The notes beneath the pieces are model-generated. The model worked only from the letters and a program-made list of their open reading frames with translations, did no database searches and had not been told where the DNA came from. Both the position numbers and the translations under genes were made by a program. Positions 1 to 10,869 of a DNA stretch of 64,000 nucleotides are shown here, piece after piece (within the stretch, counting starts at the first letter, position 1; each line of letters starts with the position of its first letter). Location of the stretch: NCBI RefSeq assembly GCF_027579695.1, contig NC_083583.1:18006257-18070256 (forward strand). The letters run 5' to 3'. Source of the DNA: Neoarius graeffei. Its lineage: Eukaryota; Chordata; Actinopteri; Siluriformes; Ariidae.

Positions 1-246
1 CCGGGTGCTCCGGTTTCCCCCACAGTCCAAAGACATGCAGGTTAGGTTAACTGGTGATTCTAAATTGACCGTAGGTGTGAATGTGAGTGTGAATGGTTGT
101 CTGTGTCTATGTGTCAGCCTTGTGATGACCTGGCGACTTGTCCAGGGTGTACCCCGCCTTTCGCCCGTAGTCAGCTGGGATAGGCTCCAGCTTGCCTGCG
201 ACCCTGTAGAACAGGATAAAGCGGCTAGAGATAATGAGATGAGATT
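1..246 (+). repeat. tRNA-derived SINE, 3' part of a copy cut by the window edge
   Basis: This is the body and tail of the SINE whose full copies lie at 9203-9584 and 46245-46623. It begins inside the conserved central part and ends in the same GATAATGAGATGAGA-type tail. The tRNA-like head lies off the window. Orientation is plus. Confidence 0.85.
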
Positions 247-760
247 ATAGCACAGCATTGCTGAATACTCGATTCTGATTGGTCAGCAGGTGCTGATTCC
301 ATCCATCCATCCATTATCTGTAGCCACTTATCCTGTCCTACAGGGTCACAGGCAAGCTGGAGCCTATCCCAGCTAACTATGGGTGAGAGGCAGGGTACAC
401 CCTGGACAAGTCGCCCAGTTATCGAAGGGCTGAGACATCGAGACAAACAACCATTCACACTCACATTCACACCTATGGTCAATTTAGAGCCACCAATCAG
501 TCTAACCTGCATGTCTTTGGGTGAAACCGGAGCACCCGGAGGAAACCCATGCAGACATGGGGAGAGCATGCGAACTCGACACAGAAAGGCCCTCGCCGGC
601 CGCTGGGCTCGAACCCAGGACCTTCTTGCTGTGAGGCGACAGTGCTAACCACTACACCACCGTGCCACCCTCAGATGCTGATTCATTTTCCATAAATATA
701 AATTATTCATATATTATTTTTTCTATAGTAACAGTTCATTCAGAAGAACTTGTATGGAGG
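247..760. repeat. AT-rich interspersed repeat, split by a SINE
   Basis: Bases 247-299 and 676-760 form one repeat copy (it contains CAGCATTGCTGAATACTC and, later, GTAACAGTTCATTCAGA), interrupted by the SINE at 300-675. A second copy of the same repeat lies at 1147-1345 without that interruption. The family resembles a non-autonomous DNA transposon, but no terminal inverted repeat could be fixed. Confidence 0.6.
300..675 (-). repeat. tRNA-derived SINE, full length
   Basis: A complete minus-strand copy: tail at the low-coordinate end, tRNA-like head with box B (GGTTCGAGCCC type) near 610 and box A near 650. It is flanked by a 9-bp target-site duplication TGCTGATTC at 291-299 and 676-684, which shows it entered the older repeat at 247-760. 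Confidence 0.85.
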
Positions 761-875
761 ACTTCTTTTTCTTCTTCTTCTCCCTTGTCCAGCACATGGA
801 TTCCATGTGGATCCACGTTATATTAATTTAAGCATAGTTTTACACCTTCCCACTGCAACCCTTCCATTTCTGGGC

Positions 876-1113
876 TTAGGAAGCAACCATTCACACACAC
901 ATTCACACCTATGGGCAATTTAAAGGAGCCAATTAGCCTAACTTGCATATCTTTGGACTGTAGAGGAAACCAGAGCACCCGGAGGAAACCCATACAGACA
1001 TAGGGAGAACATGCAAACTCCACACAGAAAGGCCCCTGTCAGCCACTGGGCTCAAACCCAGAACCTTCTTGCTGTGAGGTGACAGTGCTAACCACTACAC
1101 CACCGTGCCACCC
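876..1113 (-). repeat. tRNA-derived SINE, 3'-truncated
   Basis: Minus-strand copy of the same SINE with a recognisable head (ending at GGTGGCACGG in its own sense) and central domain. The 3' third is missing and no clear target-site duplication was found. It is more diverged than the copies at 9.2 and 46.2 kb. Confidence 0.8.
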
Positions 1114-1146
1114 ACAGTGCCAACTTTATTATCTACACTTATTCAT

Positions 1147-1345
1147 TTATAACACAGCATTGTTGAATACTTGATTCTGACTGGTCAGCAGGTGCTTATG
1201 CTGATTAACTTTCTATAACAGCAGCTCTTGACAATAGTTCAGAGCTCATTATAGCTTATTTATAATATTTGCTTATTCATACATTATTGCTTCTATAGTA
1301 ACAGTTCATTCAGAGGAACTTGTATGGAGGACATGGTACATAATC
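1147..1345. repeat. second copy of the AT-rich repeat of 247-760
   Basis: It shares the CAGCATTGTTGAATACTTG start and the GTAACAGTTCATTCAGAGGAACTTGTATGGAGGAC end with the split copy at 247-760, and so gives the uninterrupted version of that locus. No coding potential is visible. Confidence 0.6.
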
Positions 1346-3266
1346 TAATGCCAGGATCAAACGTCCAGCTTTTGGCCCAAATATGGGCATCAGGAATGAC
1401 AAACAGGCCTTGTAGTGTGACAGAATCGAAGACAGTGATGTGACATCTGGGACAAAAAGTCTAGCATGTCAGAATTTTTTGTATTTCCTCGCCTAGTTTG
1501 ACAACTCCTATGATGTGCTCCTTGACGTTCCTTCTGTAGCCATGTTTGACAGTTTCTTGACTCTCCTCCCTGATAACACATAAGGACGTGAACAATGATT
1601 GGTTGGGATCAAATTTGTAGTGCTGCCATTTTCCTGAACAAGGCAAACAAAAATTTATGGCACTATGATTGCCTAATCTGACATGGTGACCATAAGTCAT
1701 GGCATAAGTCTAATAATAAAAGACATTTTTTAAAATGTGTTGCCATTTAACAAAGATGTGTGTGAGGAGGCGGTTATTTAATTTCAATATAGTCTCCAGT
1801 GTCAGTGATTTATAACAGTAAGTTTTTCACCACAGGAAAGTCTTCCAGACAGCGTATCTTTTTTGTCTTCTTAACTGTAAGACATAGAAAAAAATAGAGG
1901 TTGATGCCATTGTAACATAAGTGATAACAGGACTGAACTTGTTTCTCAGACATTCAACAACATCAAACAAATGGATCAAAATTACAACATGACATTTTGT
2001 TTTCTAAATTAAAAACTGTAATTGTTGGCAAATCACTGTGGTATAAGAGGAGTAGAACACTTCATGATATGCTGTTATTGGACATTAATCAACTTCGGAT
2101 GGTGCCAGTTACACTGCTTCAATCACAACACCTTGTTGTTGATTATTTTCCAACAACAGCATGTTTCATTCTTTACATTATTACTCACTGGAGCTCATGT
2201 TTTTCTATACACAATTTGTTATCCCCCTCTATCCCATCCATCAGTGTAAGGCAACCACTACAGGACCACAGCTGAACCAATATTATTGGGCTTGGACACC
2301 ATTCTCAGCCCAACAATACACTGATACACTGACTAGTGCTTGAATTTTTACACACCTCAGCATCATGGCTGGGATTAGACCCAACCACAAAAGTCCCCAG
2401 CATCCTGTATATAAGAATAATGATTAACACATACTGCGCATGAAAAAGATTAGCTTTTAGTCTTTAACTGGACAGCTACAAGAAGGAACAACAAGGAAAG
2501 TGTGTCTCATTAGTCAAATTAGATGGAAATCATTCACACACTACCATGTCAGTGTAACCATTGAATCCCTGCCCTATATGATATCTGGTAAATGATAGTC
2601 TTTTCACTGATGGACAGGGTAGAAAGGATGACAAATGTGCTGCCATAACTGTACACCAGAAAAGTGCGCCTAATGTAGTTGGTGTGTCTCATAAACTAGC
2701 AAATTGTTATTACCTAAAAAGAAAGAAGTGTATCTTGTAAAACAGAGCACTTTGTCTTCCTTTTAGCTGGCCAACAGCTAAAACCTGCTGGAGCAGGTTT
2801 GTTGTGAAATTGTGAAGAACACCCAGTCATGCTGTGTTGATGGTAATGCATGTGATAGGGAACGCATTCAAACACACACAAAGAAAGCAGCTGACAAGTG
2901 ACAAGTGGTGTGAACACAGGAGACGAGTATCTTGAGAGAATGACGGAATCTTAATGCCTGTCAGCATGAACACATTAAGTCTCTTTTCAAATACTGGCTC
3001 AGACACAAACACACACACACACACACACACGCTTTGATCTAGAACACCACACCGGAGCTGGAGGTGTGCGTCCCTGCAGGGTTTGAGGTAAGGAAACAGG
3101 AAGATACTCAACAGTTCAGTGAACTCACAAGTTCTAAAGGCACTGCGCTTCATAGCGTCATGTCTCCAAAGATAGACCATAAAACAAACTGTTTCACTAA
3201 TCAAAGAAAGTCATTTGCATTATCTCTGTCATGCATTAACTCAAACCTGTTCTATAAGATTCTTGA
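1346..3266. other. intergenic sequence, no gene recognised
   Basis: AT-rich sequence with only short frames broken in every direction. Bases 2010-2340 resemble a dispersed fish repeat: GTTGATTATTTTCCAACAACAGCA at 2137-2160 reappears in diverged form near 30570. A short CA run lies at 3007-3030. No splice-bounded exon with recognisable protein content was found. Confidence 0.5.
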
Positions 3267-3275
3267 CTAATAAGC

Positions 3276-3646
3276 CATCCATCCATTATATGTTACCACT
3301 TATCCTGTGCAGGGTCGCGGGCAAGCTGGAGCCTATCCCAGCTGACTATGGGCGAGAGGTGGGGTACACCCTGGATAAGTCGCCAGATCATCACAGGGCC
3401 GACACATAGACACAAACAACCATTCACACTCACATTCACACCTATGGTCAATTTAGAGCCACCAGTTAGCCTAACCTGCAAGTCTTTTGGACTGTGGGGG
3501 AAACCGGAGCACCCTGAGGAAACCTACGCAGACACAGGGAGAACATGCAAACTCCACACAGAAAGGCCCCATCGGCCTCTGGGCTCGAACCCAGAACCTT
3601 CTTGTTGTGAAGTGACAGTGCTAACCACTACATCACCGTGGCGCCC
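3276..3646 (-). repeat. tRNA-derived SINE, full length
   Basis: Minus-strand full-length copy flanked by the 9-bp target-site duplication CTAATAAGC at 3267-3275 and 3647-3655. Head, box B region and tail are all present. It is moderately diverged from the copies at 9.2 and 46.2 kb. Confidence 0.85.
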
Positions 3647-3655
3647 CTAATAAGC

Positions 3656-4200
3656 AGTCTAAATCTAAATAATAACAATAATAATAATAGTTAGCATGTG
3701 AAACTGAATGCTGATTTTCTTTCCTTGATATTCTGCACATTTTGATCTGGTTATCTCAAAATTCTGCTACAAAACATGAACCAGAGCTCGTACTGTATGT
3801 CTAACACCTGTATAACATCTCCATATGGTCGGACAAACAAAGCACTGTGAGCACTCTGAGCACTAAAAACCTGATGCTGTGTGTGTGTGTTAGTGAGTGA
3901 CCTAGTCATCACTGAATGTATCTGATGTTGATTATCCTTCATCTTTTAAAGCAGGAATGTCAAACTCCAGGCCTGAAGGTCACAAAACTCCAGTGTTCTG
4001 CGTCATACCTCAAGTAATGCAAAACGCATCAACTAATTCAACACCAAGACATTCATTGACTGAACTTTGTGCAGTATATTAGAAGAGGAAGAAGAACAAA
4101 AACAGATTCACACACTTCTGTACTAGTAACTATTGACTCCCACCCTGATTCTTTGAGCTAATGTCAGAGCAGCCCCTGCTGGCCAGCGTGGACATTTAAT
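3656..4200. other. intergenic sequence with a possible MITE fragment
   Basis: A short AAT run lies near 3675. Bases 3951-4010 (GTCAAACTCCAGGCCTGAAGG) look like a common fish repeat of the 'gtcaaactc...' type, but the ends cannot be placed. No coding region was seen. Confidence 0.35.
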
Positions 4201-4203
4201 TAG

Positions 4204-4560
4204 CTTGTGAATGTGGATTTATGCAGTTATCCAGTCAGCCAGTTGTGTGGTGGCAACAGCACAATGCATAAAATCATGCAGATACAGGTCAAGAGCTTCA
4301 GGTAATCTTCACATCAAACATCAGAATGAAGAAAAAGTGTCATATCTCTGACTTAACCCTAACCATGGCATGGATGTTAGATCATGCCAGATGGACTGGT
4401 TTGAGTATTTCAGAAAGTGCTGATCTCCTGCAATTTTCCACACAACAGTCTTTAGAGTTTTCACAGAATGGTGCGAAAAACAAAAAACATGACTGAAGCA
4501 TAACAATGCTGGTGACTTTCTGTGACCAGAAAGTCATCAACTCAAGCAGTTGGAGAAGGA
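4204..4560 (+). mobile_element. Tc1/mariner-type remnant, N-terminal transposase part
   Basis: The start resembles the terminal region also seen inverted at 63423-63539 (ATCATGCAGATACAGGTCA). It runs into a decayed reading frame from about 4327 whose pieces match the helix-turn-helix start of a Tc1-type transposase (LSIS followed by ADLL near 4400-4430). Stops and indels break it, and no catalytic domain follows. Confidence rests on remembered family features, not on an alignment. Confidence 0.6.
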
Positions 4561-4582
4561 TGATGGGGGAGTAGTTACTTAA

Positions 4583-4788
4583 CCTCCTAGGGCTTAGCGG
4601 TCACATGCGTGGACAGCACTTTTTAGAAATTCGGAACAAGAATCCACATATGTGGACATACTTTTTCTCTAAAAGTACATCTTATCAAAAGATGATGCTT
4701 AGTTTTTATTCTAATCAGGTTCTAATAAGCCCAAATAGCAAAGAGAAATAAAAAATGCATGTAAAAAAACAGCTTGGGCCTTAGGAGG
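4583..4788. mobile_element. 206-bp piggyBac-like MITE
   Basis: The termini CCTCCTAGGGCTTAG and (reverse) CCTCCTAAGGCCC form an imperfect terminal inverted repeat, directly flanked by TTAA at 4579-4582 and 4789-4792. The TTAA target duplication is the hallmark of piggyBac-type transposition. The interior is non-coding. Confidence 0.75.
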
Positions 4789-4859
4789 TTAAGAGAAGGT
4801 AGATTGCAATATATTGTATGTGAGTTAGAGAACTCATGCCGAACACTGAAGGAGGAGCT

Positions 4860-5240
4860 GAATGTTGAATTCCACCATACATCTACTATATGGTCAAACA
4901 TATGCAGACATCCAACTATCACACCCATATGTGCTTTTTGAACATCCCATTCCAGATTTAGTCCCCTTTGCTGTTGTAATAACCTCCAATTTTTGTGAAT
5001 TCTTGCATCTTGCCACTGACGTCAGACAAGAAGACCTGGTGCACAGTCAACATTCCAGTTCATCCCAAAGGTGTTCAATGAGGTTGCGGTCAGGGCTCTG
5101 TGCAGGACACTCGAGTTCTTCCACTCCAACCTTGGTTAACCGTGTCTTCATGAAGCTCGCTTTGTGTACAGGGGCACTGTCATGCTGGAACAGGTTTGGG
5201 TCTCTTAGTTCAAGTGAATGGAAATCTTAATGCTACGGCA
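4860..5240 (-). mobile_element. Tc1-like transposase remnant, C-terminal part
   Basis: On the minus strand, around 5060-5100, the sequence decodes to a degraded form of the 'PDLNPIEHLW' block that carries the third catalytic residue of Tc1 transposases. Flanking text matches the same family. No intact frame remains. Confidence 0.5.
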
Positions 5241-5618
5241 TACAAAGAGACAGGACAAAGACAAGATGTAGCATTAATTGGAGAATGATGGTGACATAGA
5301 GAAGTACTATTTTAAGTATCAAAGTTATGGACAAATCACCTTGTTATCCTATTAAATTATTTCCATATCAGTTAAAAGCTATATGGCCTTTCGATTTCAT
5401 AAAATCGGTGAAATTTAGTTCCCTCTGAAAGTTGGTCATTGTGATATGTGTTTATTTCTGCAATATCTCAAAAAACAAAACAAAAAATCCAGGCCATTCT
5501 GTGGCTGGGAAGTTATGAAATTTGAGGGGATTCCCTAGCAAACAGTGTGCATGAAATCGCTCGCTTCATGCAATCAAGCAGACCGAGGAAGTCCGTGTGC
5601 GCATGTGCAAGTTTACCT

Positions 5619-5693
5619 GCTTCTTCTTCTTTTCCTTCTTCTTTTGGGTTTTACAGCAGCTGGCATCCAGTGTTGCATTATTGCCATCTACAG
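5619..5693 (-). repeat. 3'-terminal fragment of an I-type LINE
   Basis: A 75-bp insert, absent from the second copy of the host MITE, bounded by the duplication GTTTACCT (5611-5618 and 5694-5701). It resembles the 3' end of the LINE at 53071-54242: on the minus strand both end in GGCGGTAATGCACC-like text, a TAAAACC block and a GAAGAAG tail. Confidence 0.6.
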
Positions 5694-5780
5694 GTTTACC
5701 TTGACCGTGCGTTGACAATTACATCATTCTGTTGCTAAACAAACAGCTGATCACACTGAGGCACTCGCTGACCACCGATA

Positions 5781-5890
5781 ATTAGATTAGATTAGATTAG
5801 ATTAGATTAGATTAGATTAGATTAGATTAGATTAGATTAGATTAGATAAAACTTTATTGATCCCTTTGGGAGGGTTCCCTCAGGGAAATT
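5781..5890. repeat. ATTAG pentanucleotide array with LINE-tail-like flank
   Basis: About 13 perfect ATTAG units (5781-5845) run into a 45-bp segment (ACTTTATTGATCCCTTTGGG then CCCTCAGGGAAATT) typical of the 3' ends of fish non-LTR elements. It is absent from the homologous MITE copy at 41099-41808, so it is a later insertion with the array as its tail. Confidence 0.6.
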
Positions 5891-6321
5891 AAGAAAAAAA
5901 CCCCCATTTATTAGTTTGGTCCTGCATTTCCTTTCCTTCGCAACATAAAGTCTTTTCTTCTCACTTTCCATTAGTGTAGTTGGTCTTTCACGTTTCATTC
6001 GCACACTCACGTCCTCCATTTTTCTCTCCTGTTTCAAATTTGTATCTCAAAATGCCTTGCGCAAACAGGGAAAGCCCACCACGTGATACATGATGTAATA
6101 TCCTGAATTAGGTCATGGTGAAGCAAGAAAAAATAGCGGAGAATTTAGGGCCACATGGCCCTAAATTCATGAATTGTTCTATTTTTAAAAAACTAATAAA
6201 ATTGGAAGTTTGTGATTCGAATTCAGTAGCTTTCAGTCCACTAAACAAAAATAATTGCATGTCAGGGAAAATTCTTTTTATGACCTACACTTGAAAAATC
6301 TGAAAGGCAGTCTACCTTTAA

Positions 6322-7030
6322 CAATATGACATTTTTTTTGCACACCAGTTGCCTATTCATTTTGCCTATCATTTATTATCAAAAATAAATGGACAGATAA
6401 CTGGTGTTTAAAAAATATATTTCAGCAGTTTAACAATTGAAATGAATTGAGGCAATAATTCATTTATGATTGTTGCTTCAATTCCTTTTAATCATTGCAT
6501 TTTAAATTGATGCATCATTCCAAAAAGAAGGGAACAGAATGAAAAGAAGAGATCAGAAGTAAAATAATTGAACATATAAACAAACGAACAATGTATTTAC
6601 TCATATATCTAAATGTTGCTCAATATACAGTACTAATTACCTTGTAGCTTAACTCCCCCCCCCCTCCCCCCCAGCATTTATAATTTATTTCCATGGAGCA
6701 TCCATTTTATAATCAGCTAGAGGTTGATTCAGCCATTTGGGGGAACAACGTTGTGTAAGTCATTTCAGTCTTTATTGCTCTCTTTTATGACTTTTGATAA
6801 ATGACAGGTTTTAACTGGGTACATTTCATTTACATGTGCAGTATATAACACTTCCCTAAGCATAACAACAGAGAGTGCCTTGTACACTTTAATGCGTGCT
6901 TTGAATTTTGCTGGGAAGAACCTGTGGTTGTTTCTGAAACAGGGAAAGTTTCAGAAACTTTCTGAATGCAGTAGCATCAATACATTTCAAACAATAAATT
7001 ACTTATAGTTCCTGCCATGTTTATTGGCAG
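6322..7030. other. intergenic sequence, nothing recognised
   Basis: AT-rich with a homopolymeric C tract at 6654-6672. No open frame with family features, no terminal repeats and no splice-bounded exon were seen. Confidence 0.5.
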
Positions 7031-7283
7031 ACTTTGTAAAGATTAGTTAAAAAGGGTTAGATAAAATCCACTTTTTGGTGAAGTCACTTCATTTCACACT
7101 GAAAAAAATGAGAAATCAAAACTTTAATTGAAATAAATTTATTCAGAGAAAAACAAGTCCTTCATCAAGAAATATATTTTCAACAAAAACACATGTGCCA
7201 CTATTACTGGCACCCCTGCATTTAATACTTTGTACAACCTCCCTCTGCCAGTAAAACAGCTCCAAGTCTTCTCCTTTAACATT

Positions 7284-7662
7284 TTATAAGGTTGGAGATA
7301 CAGAGCAGGGCATGTGAGACCGTTCCTCTTTACACAATCTTTCCAGATCATCCAGTGTCCAAGGCCCGCTCTTGTGCTCTCTCCTCTTCAGCTGAGCCCA
7401 CAGGTTTACAATGGGGTTCAGGTCAGGGGACTGAGATGGCCATGGCAGAAGCTTGATTCTGTGGTCAGTTAACCATTTTTTGTGTTGATTTGGACATATG
7501 TTTCGGATCATTATCCTGCTGGAAGATCCAATGATGACCCAGTTTTAGTTTCCTGGCAGAGGCAGCTAGCTTTTGATTTAAAATGTCCTGGTATTTCATG
7601 GAGTCCATGATGCTATGTACCCTAACAAGGTTGTAGGGCCTTTGGAGGAAAAACAGCCCCAA
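7284..7662 (-). pseudogene. Tc1-like transposase, inactive, catalytic core remnant
   Basis: Two overlapping minus-strand frames (7465-7662 and 7284-7511) carry the second half of a DDE transposase. The block with the second aspartate reads QQDNDPKH, and the third catalytic block reads PDLNPIVNLW: the glutamate expected after the isoleucine is valine. That change and the frame break make the copy inactive. The N-terminal DNA-binding half is not recoverable as an open frame. Confidence 0.75.
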
Positions 7663-8413
7663 AACATCACAGAACTTTTACTATATTTACAGTTGGGATT
7701 GGGTTCTTTTCATTATAGCCATCCTTTTTACATCAAACCCACACTGAGTGTTTATTGCCAAAAAGCTCCATTTTTGTTACATCAGACCAGAGAACACGGT
7801 TCCAGCCAAAGTTATAGAAGCATTTTGCAAACTTCAGGTACTTATATTTGTGGTTAACTGACAGAAAATCCTTTTTTTTTTCTGGAAGACCTTCCAAATA
7901 ATCTGTTGGCATGGAGGTGGCATCTGATGGTGGTTTTGGAGACTTGGAAACCCCAAGATTTTACTTTTTCTTGAAATTCACCAATAGTGATCCTTGGAAA
8001 TTTTTATTTAATTTATTTTAATTTTTGCCTCTCTTACCCTCCTCGTCACTGTACATGGGGGCAAAATAAACTAGGGTCCTCTTCCAGGCAAGGTTGCAAC
8101 AGTTCCAGTTGGTTTCAACTTTTTTTTTATTATTGCACTAAGAGTAGAAATTGACATTTACAGGCAAGTCACTATTTTTTTTTAAATAACCATTCCCTAA
8201 CTTATGAAAGTCAACACACTTCTCTCTCATTTGGTTTGCGTGTTCTCTTATTTTTCTCATGTTGATGGATGACTAAGGGAATTTGGCCTCGTCACCTCAT
8301 ATTTCTACCTCAGGTAATCAGGAAGTCATGGATTACAGCTTGAAACTTCCTACACACTCCAATCAACTCAAAAATGTACAATTTAAATGGGAAACATGCT
8401 TCAGTTACATTGT

Positions 8414-8860
8414 CTCGTCTCGTCTCGTCTTCTTCCGCTTATCCAGGACCGGGTCGCGGAGGCAGCAGTCTAAGCATGGAAGCCCAAACTTCCCTTTCCC
8501 CAGACACCTCGGCCAGCTCCTCGGGAAGAACACCGAGGCGTTCCCAGGCCAGCCGAGAGACATAGTCCCTCCAGCGTGTCCTGGGTCTTCCCCGGGGCCT
8601 CCTCCCGGGGGGACATGCCTGGAACACCTCCCCAGGGAGGCGTCCAGGAGGCATCCGAAAAAGATGCCCGAGCCACCTCAGCTGGTTCCTCTCGATGTGG
8701 AGGAGCAGCGGCTCTACTCCGAGCTCCTCCCGAGTGACTGTGCTTCTCACCCTATCTCTAAGGGAGCGCCCAGCCACCCTGCGAAGGAAACTCATTTCAG
8801 CCGCTTGTATCCGCGATCTTGTTCTTTCTGTCATTACCCAAAGCTCATGACCATAGGTAA
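8414..8860 (-). mobile_element. 5'-truncated non-LTR retrotransposon (RTE/Rex-like) 3' fragment
   Basis: The minus-strand frame 8834-8439 encodes the C-terminal tail of a LINE ORF2 downstream of the reverse transcriptase: blocks AEMSFLRRVAG, LRDRVRS, LRWLGHLFRMPPGRLPGEVF and GRPRTRWRDYVSRLAWERLG. The 3' end is a GAGAC-type tail (8414-8430 on the plus strand reads CTCGTCTCGTC). The 12-bp duplication CAGTTACATTGT at 8402-8413 and 8861-8872 bounds it, showing target-primed insertion into the Tc1 element at 7033-9066. Clade assignment is by memory of the family only. Confidence 0.8.
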
Positions 8861-9202
8861 CAGTTACATTGTGTTTACCATAATTTCTAGGGGTGCCAAT
8901 AATAGTGGCACATAGTTATTTCTTGATGTGGGATTTGTTTTTCTTTGAATGAATGTATTTCAATTAAAGATTGGATTTTTCTCTTTTTTTTCAGTGTGAG
9001 ATGAAGTGACTTCACCAAAAGGTGGAGGTGTTTTTTTCTAGCCCTTTTTACTAATCTTTACAAGGGGGCAAATAATCATGGTGGGAACGGGATATTTTTT
9101 CAGCTGTATTGCTGAAATTATTACATCGGATACATCATACAGTTTGATCACTGATGACTGTGCCTATTTTCTGTACTTGTTTCCATTAATATGTTGATAT
9201 GG

Positions 9203-9584
9203 GGGCGGCACGGTGGTGTAGTGGTTAGCGCTGTCGCCTCACAGCAAGAAGGTCCTGGGTTCGAGCCCCGGGGCCGGCGAGGGCCTTTCTGTGTGGAGTT
9301 TGCATGTTCTCCCCGTGTCCGCGTGGGTTTCCTCCGGGTGCTCCGGTTTCCCCCACAGTCCAAAGACATGCAGGTTAGGTTAACTGGTGACTCTAAATTG
9401 ACCGTAGGTGTGAATGTGAGTGTGAATGGTTGTCTGTGTCTATGTGTCAGCCCTGTGATGACCTGGCGACTTGTCCAGGGTGTACCCCGCCTTTCGCCCG
9501 TAGTCAGCTGGGATAGGCTCCAGCTTGCCTGCGACCCTGTAGAAGGATAAAGCGGCTAGAGATAATGTGATGTGATGTGATGTG
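9203..9584 (+). repeat. tRNA-derived SINE, full length, little diverged
   Basis: Complete copy: tRNA-like head with a box A-like block (TAGTGGTTAGCGC) near 9218 and a box B-like block (GGTTCGAGCCCC) near 9258, a conserved body, and a GTGAT-repeat tail. It is flanked by the 12-bp duplication ATGTTGATATGG at 9191-9202 and 9585-9596. It is nearly identical to 46245-46623, suggesting a young family. Confidence 0.9.
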
Positions 9585-9596
9585 ATGTTGATATGG

Positions 9597-9967
9597 AGCT
9601 ATAAACCACCATATTACAAGAGGTATTGTGTCCTGGTTATCTGGAACAAAGCACCTTTTATTACTGTACATGTGATACTCTGGTATTTGTGTATGCAAAT
9701 GAATAAGAGGTTCGATAACAGGCAAAAAACAAGCAAGAAAAATGAGGCATGAACATATTTCCCAGTTGAGCTGCTTGGGGTTTTAGTTTACTTATCCATG
9801 AAGCGACCCTGATTTTAATAGACTCTGATATCTGATATCTAAACTCACCTGAAGACAGATTTTGGTAAGGTTTCGTTTTATGATTTTAATTTATTTGAGT
9901 GTGAAGTGTTCATGAACAAAGAGGTATGAAGCTGATTGTTTTATTTATTGAGAATGGCAAGATTCCC

Positions 9968-10002
<35 letters not shown>

Positions 10003-10143
10003 GTAATGTTTATTATTATATGATAAATAAACAGTGTTAATATAATAACAGTGTTAAATAATAGTGTTTCTCAGAAAACACTGGCGAGAGAAACTGTATG
10101 TATTTACATCTCTGACTTAATGGCTGGACTTCTTGTGTGTATG

Positions 10144-10214
<71 letters not shown>

Positions 10215-10590
10215 TTATGTGTATGTATATATGGATGTATGCATGTGTATATATACTGTATGAATTACTTTTATTACTGTTTTCCTAAATTTGTTTTAAT
10301 CTCTTTTTTTTTTTTTTGTATGTGTGCTATGGACCCTGCTGTGAGTCTGTAATAAAGATTGAATTGAATTGAAATTGAATACAAGATGTGAATAATTTAG
10401 TAGAAGGATTGTTTTTCCATTTTTATCACATTCACAGGATGAATTTGTAATTATGCAGGTTTTCATTTTCAAAATTTGTAATCTGCATTTATATTTTTTA
10501 AAGTATTCTTGTTGTTCTTAATTTTATTTTTTATTAAGCTGGGCCATGGCCTTTTAAGTTTAAAAATTTTATTCATTTCTTGCCTTTTTG
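9597..10590. other. intergenic sequence with microsatellites
   Basis: Contains an AAT/TAA run (about 9973-10003), an AT dinucleotide array (about 10150-10212) and a 3'-end-like AATAAA at 10351 followed by TGAAT-rich text. No gene is seen. Short frames across the AT array are low-complexity artefacts. Confidence 0.5.
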
Positions 10591-10595
10591 CACTG

Positions 10596-10663
<68 letters not shown>
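10591..10663. repeat. TATC tetranucleotide microsatellite
   Basis: About 18 TATC units directly upstream of the predicted first coding exon. The pyrimidine-rich array ends in TATAG, so it could double as the polypyrimidine side of a splice acceptor if a non-coding 5' exon lies upstream. Confidence 0.85.
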
Positions 10664-10677
10664 AGAGAGCTGCTGAC

Positions 10678-10747
10678 ATGAAGCTCCTCTACTTTATGGT
10701 TCTGTTGAGTTTTGGAAATACTGTTGAAAATTCAGGAAGACAATGTG
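10678..10747 (+). CDS. adhesion GPCR, exon 1 (signal peptide)
   Basis: The ATG at 10678 opens a 23-codon segment beginning MKLLYFMVLLSFGNT, a short basic start and hydrophobic core typical of a signal peptide. It ends at G|GTGAGA in phase 1, matching the phase-1 acceptor of the next exon at 29704 (the joined codon gives Asp). The start choice rests on the signal peptide and phase. The distance to exon 2 (19 kb) makes this the least certain exon. The intron contains Tc1, hAT and gypsy elements. Confidence 0.6.
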
Positions 10748-10869
10748 GTGAGAAGAAGCGTATAATTATTTAATTTCATCCTAAGCACACTGTAATAAAT
10801 ATGTAGTGTTTCTTACATCAAATTATCAAATGAAAAAAATGCAATGGCAATATAGGAAAATTATATGTA

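Larger units (their letters stand above)
5376..6317. mobile_element. TTAA-flanked non-autonomous DNA transposon, copy 1, carrying two insertions
   Basis: Flanked by TTAA at 5372-5375 and 6318-6321, and homologous to the cleaner 710-bp copy at 41099-41808. Compared with that copy it has gained a LINE 3'-end fragment (5619-5693) and an ATTAG array with a retroelement-like tail (5781-5890). On the minus strand near 5900-6030 both copies share a short basic peptide with the pattern EDVSVR-x-KRERPTT-x2-ES-x-KKR, probably the 5' exon of an autonomous relative. The frame is not intact. Confidence 0.65.
7033..9066 (-). mobile_element. Tc1-like transposon, decayed, with inserted LINE fragment
   Basis: Inverted ends TTTGTAAAGATTAG and its complement, with shared GGTGAAGTCACTTCAT near 7076 and 9005, define a Tc1-type element of about 2 kb. 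About 450 bp of that is a later LINE insertion at 8414-8860. The transposase is minus-strand and broken (see 7284-7662). The ends are approximate. Confidence 0.75.

Noticed and set aside
5781..5845. Telomere-like or CRISPR-like array
   Set aside because: The unit is ATTAG, five bases with no spacers; not the TTAGGG telomere unit and not a repeat-spacer array.
8283..8915. 210-residue plus-strand frame
   Set aside because: Antisense to the LINE ORF2 tail at 8439-8834, which carries the family motifs; GC-rich coding on one strand keeps the other open.
9203..9584. tRNA gene called from box A and box B
   Set aside because: The blocks belong to the head of a SINE repeated many times in the window; no cloverleaf with proper acceptor stem was made out.
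10137..10352. Tyr-Ile repeat proteins across AT and TA arrays (also near 29400 and 42570)
   Set aside because: Frames exist only because a dinucleotide array has no stops in some phases; no conserved flanks or splice sites.
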